Assembly (NCBI GenBank): GCA_026389415.1
Contig: JAPLHX010000284.1
Span: 1 to 11,225 of the forward strand
Source: Coprothermobacterota bacterium
GTDB lineage: Bacteria; Caldisericota; JANLFM01
Reading direction: 5' to 3'
DNA: 11,225 nucleotides
Every line of letters begins with the position of its first letter. The first letter of the stretch is position 1. The position numbers and the translations under genes were made by a program. Positions 6,610 through 11,225 of this stretch are shown here, one piece after another. A model generated the notes under the pieces. It saw nothing but the letters and a program-made list of their open reading frames with translations. It ran no database searches and was not told the origin of the DNA.

Positions 6610-6873
6610 CTAGTACGGCGCTTCTTTTTCCCAATAGGCGAAGAATTCCTTCGAGCAGGGGAATTCTCGTTCCCAGGAATCCGCCGGGTTGTCGTCGGAA
6701 CTGAACCGCAACACCACCGGTTCGTCCCAATGTTGCGGCGGGTTCCCCCCGGCCTTGCTCGTGATCAGGTAGACCGTGCGGCCATAACGGAACCCGTAGG
6801 CTTGGGTGCCGTAGCCGGTGTCCCAAGCCAAAAACCCTGCATACGCATAGGATAATGCCAAAGGCGGATCCAT
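6610..6873 (-). CDS. Unrecognised 87-residue protein, paralogue 3 of 3
   Basis: The same unrecognised small family as its two downstream neighbours, here intact. The protein starts MDPPLALSYAYAGFLAWDTG, has AYGFRYGRTVYLIT in the middle and HWDEPVVLRF, and ends with FPCSKEFFAYWEKEAPY. The ATG at 6873 is preferred over the upstream ATG at 6963. It aligns with the starts of the other two copies, AAGGA lies 8 bases upstream, and a TATACT (minus strand 6910-6905) sits where the paralogues have TATAAT. The longer form would add 30 residues that have no counterpart in the other copies. It is divergent from the iron-regulator gene, and the 130 bases between them carry the iron operator. Whether iron affects this gene is unknown. 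Confidence 0.75.
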   Translation of the reverse strand: MDPPLALSYAYAGFLAWDTGYGTQAYGFRYGRTVYLITSKAGGNPPQHWDEPVVLRFSSDDNPADSWEREFPCSKEFFAYWEKEAPY

Positions 6874-6904
6874 CTCCTGGTTCCTTACAAAAGGATTTCT
6901 TCTC

Positions 6905-6910
6905 AGTATA
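6905..6910 (-). promoter_or_regulatory. -10-like element of paralogue 3
   Basis: The minus strand reads CGATATACTGAG, 31 bases before the ATG at 6873, matching position and partly sequence with the -10 sites of the other two paralogues. Confidence 0.4.
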
Positions 6911-6956
6911 TCGCCCGAAGGGGCTGCCATCCACTCGGCCAAAAGCCATTGTTTCC

Positions 6957-6987
6957 TTGACATTTTGTTAGGTTATCCTAATATAAT
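6957..6987 (+). promoter_or_regulatory. Promoter of the dtxR-feoB operon
   Basis: A perfect -35 TTGACA (6957-6962) and a perfect -10 TATAAT (6982-6987) are separated by 19 bases, slightly longer than ideal. Transcription would start near 6994, leaving a leader of about 10 bases before ATG 7004. AGGA (6993-6996) is the only candidate ribosome binding site and lies inside the operator. Confidence 0.75.
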
Positions 6988-6999
6988 ATCTTAGGATAA
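6968..6999. promoter_or_regulatory. DtxR/IdeR-type iron operator overlapping the -10 site
   Basis: TTAGGTTATCCTAA (6968-6981) is a palindrome of TTAGG and CCTAA around TTAT, and matches the first 14 bases of the known DtxR/IdeR box TTAGGTTAGCCTAA at 13 positions. In addition TTATCCTAA (6973-6981) and TTAGGATAA (6991-6999) are exact reverse complements with the TATAAT element between them. Binding of two dimers here would block RNA polymerase. It precedes a DtxR-family gene, so autoregulation by iron is the natural inference. Confidence 0.8.
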
Positions 7000-7003
7000 T
7001 CGA

Positions 7004-7666
7004 ATGGTTACCGAGACAAAAGCGACCGAACGGGTGGAAGAATATCTGGAAGCGATCGTCGACCTGCAGGAGGACAGCCGGGAATTCAGCGTGAGCGCGC
7101 TCAGCCAGTCCCTGCAAGTGTCTCCGCCCTCAGTGTCCGAGATGCTGAAGCGGTTGACGCAGGACGGCTACCTGACCACCGCCGGCCGAGGCAATTTCAC
7201 CCTCACTCCTACCGGACGCGCGCTGGGCGAGCAGATTGTGCGCCGCCACCGGCTGCTGGAACGGCTGCTGGTGGACGTACTGGAGATGGATTGGGGATTG
7301 GCGCACGAGGAAGCCTGTCGCCTGGAGCACGGCATGAGCCAGCAACTGGAAGACCGCATCGACTTAACCCTGAACCACCCCCGCACCTGCCCGCACGGGC
7401 ATCCCATTCCGGGAGAAGGGGGTCCATCCCTGCCTGCCATGACCCTGGCCGACCTGGCCAAGGGCGAGGAAGCGATCATCCGCGGAATTCGCGGCGAGGA
7501 ACGCGAATTCCTGCGCTATCTGGCCACCATGGGATTTTTCCCAGGTGCCCGGCTGCGGGTGGAGGAAATCGCTCCCTTCGGCGGGATCCGGATCGCGGCC
7601 CTGGGCTCCTGCCGTTATTCCCTGGGTGATGAGGTGTCCCGGAAAATCCTGATCGAGCGGGCATGA
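7004..7666 (+). CDS. DtxR-family metal-dependent repressor with FeoA-like C-terminal domain
   Basis: A 220-residue metal-activated repressor, expected to bind the operator just upstream when Fe(II) is plentiful. Residues 7-70 form the winged HTH (SVSALSQSLQVSPPSVSEML), 72-140 the metal-binding and dimerization domain, and about 148-220 an SH3-like FeoA domain (TLADLAKGE...LATMGFFPGA). Ligands align with DtxR at a constant +3 offset: His82, Glu86 and His101 for the ancillary site, and Cys105, Glu108 and His109 for the primary site. Cys at position 105 is the iron-type (DtxR/IdeR) residue; MntR has Glu there. The DtxR Met10 position is Glu13, however, with Glu16 beside it, which resembles MntR. 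CPHGHPIP after the second domain is typical of the family. The stop overlaps the feoB start (ATGA), so the two are translated together. No separate FeoA or FeoC is seen. Confidence 0.92.
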   Translation: MVTETKATERVEEYLEAIVDLQEDSREFSVSALSQSLQVSPPSVSEMLKRLTQDGYLTTAGRGNFTLTPTGRALGEQIVRRHRLLERLLVDVLEMDWGLAHEEACRLEHGMSQQLEDRIDLTLNHPRTCPHGHPIPGEGGPSLPAMTLADLAKGEEAIIRGIRGEEREFLRYLATMGFFPGARLRVEEIAPFGGIRIAALGSCRYSLGDEVSRKILIERA

Positions 7667-9660
7667 ACCAAGGCCGGGAAGCCCCGGTCCGTCATCGCAG
7701 GCGCTGGCGGCATGGTGCGCGCCTTGATTTGCCCCTCGTGGCGCTGGTGGGGAATCCCAATGTGGGCAAATCCCTCCTGTTTAACCGGATCAGCGGATCG
7801 CACGTGGAAACAGCCAATGTCCCCGGCGTGACGGTGGCAATTGCCCAGGCGGTGGTGGAAAACCGCTACCGACTGATGGACCTGCCCGGCGTGTATGGCT
7901 TCCAGACGCTCACTCCCGAGCAGCGGGTGACATGGGACACCTTGCTAGACCAACCGCCGGATTTGGTGATCGCCGTGCTGGATGCCACCAACCTTCCCCG
8001 CAACCTGGCCTTTCTGCTGACACTGATGTCACTCGACCTGCCCCTGCTGGTGGTGGGCACGTTTGGCGACAAGGCGGACCAGGAGGGAGAGCCGATCGAC
8101 TGGGCCAAGTTGGCGACGCTGCTGGAGGTACCAGTGGTGTCGGTGGTGGCGACGCGGGATCAAGGGATCCCCGCCCTCAAGCGGACGATCCTGCGGATGT
8201 TGGAGCAGCGGTCGACCCCCGTCTACCCGCTGCCCTACCCGGCCACCATGCGAAGCTTGGTAGCCCGAATGGAACGTCTAGCCAAGGAAGCGAACCTGCC
8301 CCCTCGCCGCGGCGCCTTCTTGTTCTTGTTGGGGGAAAAACAGACAGGGGAATTGCTTCGGACGGCGGGCAAGCGGGTCGAAGCGGAGGAATGGAGGACG
8401 CAGTTCCAGCGGCAGCAACGAATCGCAGACTTGCCGCTGGCCTTGTTCACCTTCCATCAGTCGTTGGCCAAAGTGATCGCTTTTGGCGTGCAGAAACCCC
8501 ATCGACACTTGCCGCAGCGGTTGGAGCGGTGGATTACCGCGCCGCTGTCCGGCACCGTCACCGCCATCGGCCTGTTGTTGGTGATCTTCTTCAGTCTGTT
8601 TGCCCTGGGCAATTTCCTGTCCGAGGGGATCACCGCGTTGTGGACGGCTTCCGTGTCCCCACTGCTGCGATCCCTTTTTGTGTCGTGGTTCGGACCGGGA
8701 GTGGTCGCCAACGTCTTGCTGTGGGGTTTGGACCAGGGAATCCTGGCGGCCCTGACCGTGGGCGTGCCGTATATCCTGATCTTTTATCTCCTACTCTCGT
8801 TCCTGGAAGACACCGGCTACCTCTCCGTCCTTTCGTTCCTGGGTGAACGCCTGACGCGACTGTTCGGCCTGCCAGGACGGTCACTGGTGAACATGGTGGC
8901 CGGCGCCGGCTGCAATGTGCCGGCGTTGTCCGGACTTCGTTTGTTGCCGACGATGCGGGAGCGGTTCATCGGTTCGGTGCTGGTGCTGCTGGTTCCCTGC
9001 AGTGCCCGCACCGCGGTGATCCTGGGTGCGGCCGGACTCTACTTGGGCTGGGGGGCGGCTCTTTCGGTCTACGGTTGGGTGCTGCTGTGGATTTTCCTTT
9101 TTGGCACGGTGTTGCATCGGTTCTCTCCCGGCCCGCCCTCGGTGGTGATCGCGGAAATCCCTCCTTTGCGCTGGCCGCAGGCTCGGCTGGTGTTGCGCAA
9201 GACTTGGTTCCGTTTCCGCGAATTCCTTTTCCTGGCGACGCCGATCCTGATCTTGGGCAGCATGATTCTGGGAACGCTCTACGAAACGGGGGCAATCTGG
9301 TCCCTAATCGAACCGCTGACACCGTTGCTTACGGGCTGGATGGGGTTGCCGACCTGGGCGGGGCTGGCTCTGATCTTTTCCCTGCTGCGCAAGGACATGG
9401 CCCTGCAACTGCTGCTGGTCCTGGCTGCCGCGCAGTTGGGAAGCGGTTCCAACAACCTGCTCGCCTTGCTGACGCCGGCCCAGCTTTACGTCTTCGTCTA
9501 CTTCGTCACCATCTCCTTCCCCTGCCTGGCGTCTTTCGCCGTCCTGACGCGGGAGATCGGCAGCAGGCGGGCCTTCCTGGTGCTGATTTTGTTATTCTCC
9601 TTCGCCATCTTCACCAGCGGTCTGGTCTACCGTTTGTTGCTGGCCCTGGGCTTCGCTTGA
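7663..9660 (+). CDS. feoB: Ferrous iron transporter FeoB
   Basis: An inner-membrane Fe(II) importer of 665 residues, shorter than the ~770 of E. coli FeoB. The N-terminal G domain has G1 GNPNVGKS (30-37), G2 Thr57 in NVPGVTV and G3 DLPG (73-76). The G4 position reads TFGD (133-136) instead of NxxD, losing the Asn that normally contacts guanine. A helical spacer (about 180-285) leads to the membrane part, starting near 296, with the conserved blocks LEDTGYL (381-387), GCNVPA (416-421) and PCSAR (445-449), and a second half ending with FPCLASFAVLTREIG (619-632). The start ATG overlaps the regulator's TGA, placing it in one operon under the iron operator. The FeoA function may be supplied by the regulator's fused domain, although this is inference. 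The downstream 184 bases show no clear terminator. Confidence 0.95.
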   Translation: MNQGREAPVRHRRRWRHGARLDLPLVALVGNPNVGKSLLFNRISGSHVETANVPGVTVAIAQAVVENRYRLMDLPGVYGFQTLTPEQRVTWDTLLDQPPDLVIAVLDATNLPRNLAFLLTLMSLDLPLLVVGTFGDKADQEGEPIDWAKLATLLEVPVVSVVATRDQGIPALKRTILRMLEQRSTPVYPLPYPATMRSLVARMERLAKEANLPPRRGAFLFLLGEKQTGELLRTAGKRVEAEEWRTQFQRQQRIADLPLALFTFHQSLAKVIAFGVQKPHRHLPQRLERWITAPLSGTVTAIGLLLVIFFSLFALGNFLSEGITALWTASVSPLLRSLFVSWFGPGVVANVLLWGLDQGILAALTVGVPYILIFYLLLSFLEDTGYLSVLSFLGERLTRLFGLPGRSLVNMVAGAGCNVPALSGLRLLPTMRERFIGSVLVLLVPCSARTAVILGAAGLYLGWGAALSVYGWVLLWIFLFGTVLHRFSPGPPSVVIAEIPPLRWPQARLVLRKTWFRFREFLFLATPILILGSMILGTLYETGAIWSLIEPLTPLLTGWMGLPTWAGLALIFSLLRKDMALQLLLVLAAAQLGSGSNNLLALLTPAQLYVFVYFVTISFPCLASFAVLTREIGSRRAFLVLILLFSFAIFTSGLVYRLLLALGFA

Positions 9661-9707
9661 TTTCTTCACATAGTCATGCCAAACGCAAGTACCTTTGCAC
9701 TTGGTAA

Positions 9708-9848
9708 CTACGTTTCATCGAAGCTGGAGCAGACCTTGGGGTAATCAAGGATTTGCTGATTTTGTCTGAAAGAGGCTATCGGTGGAAGATCGAGGGGGAA
9801 GAAGAATTGTTGTATCATCAGATGGGTGATAAAAAGGAGCCGGGATGA
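9708..9848 (+). pseudogene. 5'-truncated ORF coupled to hicB
   Basis: An open frame from a TAA at 9705-9707 to TGA 9846-9848 encodes a protein-like tail of about 46 residues: IEAGADLGVIKDLL, then LSERGYRWKIEGEEELLY. It has no plausible start codon with a ribosome site. Its TGA overlaps the ATG of the next gene in the arrangement ATGA, as in co-translated pairs. This suggests the true 3' end of an upstream partner whose 5' part has been lost. The sequence does not look like HicA. I do not recognise the family. Confidence 0.4.
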
Positions 9849-10096
9849 TCAGAGAATATATTCAACAAGCGTTGCAACAGGCACGGTATGAGCTTATTGA
9901 TGACCCGGAACCCTATTATGGTGAAGTACCGGAGCTACCCGGCGCGTGGGCAACAGGAACCACCTTGGGGGCATGCCGGGCGACCTTGGCGGAAGTTCCT
10001 GACGGATGGCTTTTAATTCGGATTTCCCGTGGGATGCTGATTCCACAGCTTGGGCAGGTTGGCATCACCATTCCCAAGGAAGTGATGGTTGGGTAA
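9845..10096 (+). CDS. HicB-like antitoxin (solitary)
   Basis: An 83-residue protein with the partial RNase H fold signature of HicB (UPF0150): YELIDDPEPYYGEVPELPGAWA, best viewed as YYGEVPELPG followed by ATGTTLGACRATLAEVPDGW and IRISRGMLIP. HicB normally neutralises the mRNA-cleaving toxin HicA. The ATG at 9845 has AAGGAG (9834-9839) 5 bases upstream. The length is right for a short HicB without an added DNA-binding domain. No HicA-like frame (60-80 residues with a GSH motif) is found on either side, so it is an orphan or pairs with a gene elsewhere. The preceding ORF overlaps its start. Confidence 0.75.
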   Translation: MIREYIQQALQQARYELIDDPEPYYGEVPELPGAWATGTTLGACRATLAEVPDGWLLIRISRGMLIPQLGQVGITIPKEVMVG

Positions 10097-10251
10097 GCTC
10101 CAGCCGATTTCTTGGAAACAACTGGTGGATCGAAGCTTACCGGGGGACGGAATCGCTACTCTTCGCAGCAGGCGAGCGTCAGCGGATCACAGTTAAGATC
10201 GTGGGCGACCAAGGGATCGAGAGCCTGAAAGTGCAGGAGGTGGAAGAATGA
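10006..10251 (+). pseudogene. C-terminal gene fragment between hicB and the MNT gene
   Basis: In this frame the first ~30 codons overlap hicB and look like its shadow. From about 10090 the sequence becomes protein-like: NNWWIEAYRGTESLLFAAGE, then QRITVKIVGDQGIESLKV, ending at TGA 10249-10251, which overlaps the ATG of the next gene. It is probably the C-terminus of a larger protein; I considered a restriction-modification subunit because of the neighbouring fragments, but I cannot identify it. No start of its own is supported. Confidence 0.35.
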
Positions 10252-10559
10252 GCGCACAGTTCGCTATTCCGCAAGAGAGGGTGGCGGACTTCTGCCGGAG
10301 ATGGCAGATCGCTGAATTGGCGCTCTTCGGGTCTGTGTTGGGCGACGATTTCCACCCCGACAGCGACGTGGACGTGCTGGTCAGCTTTCAACCGGAGGCA
10401 CGACACACCCTTTTCGATATGGCCCGGATGCAAGAGGAATTGGAACGTCTGTTCGGTCGCAAAGTAGACTTGGTCAGCCGGCGGGGCATTGAGACAAGCC
10501 GGAATTACATCCGGAGAAGAGCAATTCTGGAGTCCGCCGAGGTGGTCTATGGATCGTGA
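10248..10559 (+). CDS. MNT-type minimal nucleotidyltransferase (MntA-like antitoxin)
   Basis: A 103-residue protein of the polymerase-beta nucleotidyltransferase superfamily. The active-site motif is complete: LFGSVLGDDFHPDSDVDVLV, with Gly28-Ser29, Asp40 and Asp42, and the third carboxylate Asp74 in KVDLVS. In HEPN/MNT toxin-antitoxin systems this protein inactivates the HEPN RNase by attaching AMP to a Tyr in its RX4HXY motif. Gene order agrees: the HEPN gene begins inside the last 11 bases of this one. The start ATG overlaps the stop of the preceding fragment, and GGAGG (10236-10240) lies 7 bases upstream. The gene appears intact even though its target is not. Confidence 0.9.
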   Translation: MSAQFAIPQERVADFCRRWQIAELALFGSVLGDDFHPDSDVDVLVSFQPEARHTLFDMARMQEELERLFGRKVDLVSRRGIETSRNYIRRRAILESAEVVYGS

Positions 10560-11025
10560 TCGGGTTTACCTGCTGGACATTCTCCAAGCGGCAAGGCTTG
10601 CCGTGTCCTATCTCGAAGGCGTCGCGGAAGAGATGTTTCTGCAGGACACGCAGCGTCAAGATTCGGTGATTCGCCGGATCGAGATCATCGGGGAAGCGGC
10701 GCGGCGCATTTCGCCAGAAACACGGACAGCCTACCTGGACATCCCGTGGAACGCCATGATCGGGATACGAAATCTGATGGTCCACGACACCTCTTTTGTC
10801 CCCAGAGGAGTAACGATTGCCTGGGCCACCAGAATGAAAAACACAGGCTCCGGGCTTCAGGATCCCACCCGCTGGGGGCTGCCGCCTGAAAGGCGACCTG
10901 AAGGAATTCCCGCGCAAACCTGCTATAGAAACCACAAGGCCGGATCGGAAGAATCGCAGCTTGACCTTGTGCTGAACGCCTACTACCTGCTGGGCTACGA
11001 CTGGCGCGAGGCGTGGAAAGCATAG
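10549..11025 (+). CDS. HEPN-domain (HepT-like, DUF86) protein, C-terminus replaced
   Basis: The first 80 residues follow the HepT/DUF86 toxin fold: DRVYLLDILQAARLAVSYLE, the IRRIEIIGEAARRIS helix, IPWNAMIGIRN and the catalytic RX4H motif RNLMVHD (Arg74, His79). A normal HepT reads HDY and continues for about 30 further residues to a total near 110-115. Here the Tyr is Thr81 and the sequence turns into unrelated text (SFVPRGVTIAWATRMKN) up to residue 158, ending LDLVLNAYYLLGYDWREAW. None of the three frames after 10788 shows the expected tail. The site that MNT would modify is therefore gone, along with the last helix. ATG 10549 has GAGGT 5 bases upstream and overlaps the MNT gene. I infer a recombination joint at about 10788; activity of the hybrid is doubtful. 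Confidence 0.75.
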   Translation: MDRDRVYLLDILQAARLAVSYLEGVAEEMFLQDTQRQDSVIRRIEIIGEAARRISPETRTAYLDIPWNAMIGIRNLMVHDTSFVPRGVTIAWATRMKNTGSGLQDPTRWGLPPERRPEGIPAQTCYRNHKAGSEESQLDLVLNAYYLLGYDWREAWKA

Positions 11026-11088
11026 AAGAAAGCCAATCTGTCCACCCCGCCGGTGATGTTCACCGTCTGCACTCGCACCGAAACAGCG
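11026..11088 (+). pseudogene. Helicase-like fragment (restriction enzyme subunit?)
   Basis: Directly after the TAG at 11023-11025 the same frame reads KKANLSTPPVMFTVCTRTETA and then loses protein character. PPVM-x-x-V-x-x-RTETA resembles a conserved stretch in DEAD-type restriction-enzyme subunits (type III Res family). There is no start and no continuation. This assignment rests on a short remembered motif, so confidence is low. Confidence 0.3.
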
Positions 11089-11148
11089 GTATCGCACCAC
11101 TCCTGCCGGTCGTGCAGTCCTAAAGAAGCGCGAAAAAAAATCGCAATC

Positions 11149-11223
11149 ATGACCCCTATCGGCTATACTGAATTCGCCCTGATTGAGCAACCGGCCATCG
11201 CCCTGCTGGAAGAGCTGGGCTGA
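11149..11223 (+). pseudogene. HsdR-like N-terminus with premature TGA at the window edge
   Basis: ATG 11149 opens the frame MTPIGYTEFALIEQPAIALL followed by EELG and TGA (11221-11223). Type I restriction subunits (HsdR) often begin with TE-x-x-x-E-x-x-A-I-x-L-x-x-L-G-W, so the TGA stands where Trp (TGG) is expected. A single G-to-A change would explain it. The window ends two bases later, so whether homology continues cannot be seen. No clear ribosome binding site is present apart from AAGAAGCG near 11124. Confidence 0.4.
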
Positions 11224-11225
11224 GA

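Noticed and set aside
6874..6963. 30-residue N-terminal extension of paralogue 3
   Set aside because: The extension has no counterpart in the other copies, and the shared -10-like site falls inside it.
7932..8846. 304-codon plus-strand frame inside feoB
   Set aside because: Out-of-frame shadow; all conserved FeoB motifs are in the other frame.
9661..9707. Terminator after feoB
   Set aside because: AAGTACC and GGTAACT near 9687-9709 suggest a stem but do not pair properly, and there is no T run.
10474..11190. Long minus-strand frame of 238 codons
   Set aside because: It lies opposite MNT/HEPN coding sequence, is Arg/Gly/Pro-rich without domain signal, and reflects the codon pattern of the other strand.

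Overview
The window looks like an accessory stretch of a GC-rich bacterial chromosome. A Chloroflexota (Anaerolineae-like) origin is my best guess. It rests on the style of the clostripain-like lipoprotein with a Pro/Thr linker, the DtxR-FeoA/FeoB operon, the solitary HicB, the MNT/HEPN remnants and the dispersed GTCATCCTGAG-type repeats. No rRNA or marker gene is present to confirm it.

Layout. Positions 1-105 hold the end of a Cys-rich (DUF3795-like) protein, followed by an imperfect REP-like hairpin. A complete AAA_14/DUF4143 ATPase lies on the minus strand (379-1689). Positions 1755-2380 are a repeat field: a degenerate CGAGTNACGAG tandem array, then 30-base units, then an inverted dispersed element that abuts a 5'-damaged XRE-type HTH gene. 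Next comes a short AT-rich gene (2995-3417). It encodes a signal peptide, a domain about 82% identical to eukaryotic ubiquitin (58 of its first 71 positions by hand alignment), and a C-terminal PTLS/membrane/Arg-cluster tail that resembles an IPTL-CTERM sorting signal. A large C11 (clostripain-family) lipoprotein protease follows. Three tandem paralogues of an unrecognised ~87-residue protein then lie on the minus strand, the middle one carrying an in-frame stop. Divergent from these is an iron operon: consensus promoter, DtxR-type operator, a DtxR regulator with fused FeoA-like C-terminus, and FeoB overlapping it by ATGA.

The right end (9700-11225) is a mosaic of toxin-antitoxin and apparent restriction-modification pieces: a 5'-less ORF, HicB, a C-terminal fragment, an intact MNT nucleotidyltransferase, a HEPN protein whose C-terminus has been replaced right after its RX4H motif, a short helicase-like fragment, and an HsdR-like N-terminus that ends in TGA where Trp is expected.

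Functionally, the iron operon is the one clear intact system. The regulator should repress its own promoter and feoB when Fe(II) is sufficient, and FeoB imports Fe(II). The most unusual item is the exported, probably membrane-anchored ubiquitin. It lacks the Gly-Gly tail and the Leu8/Ile44 surface, so it is unlikely to work as a conjugated modifier.
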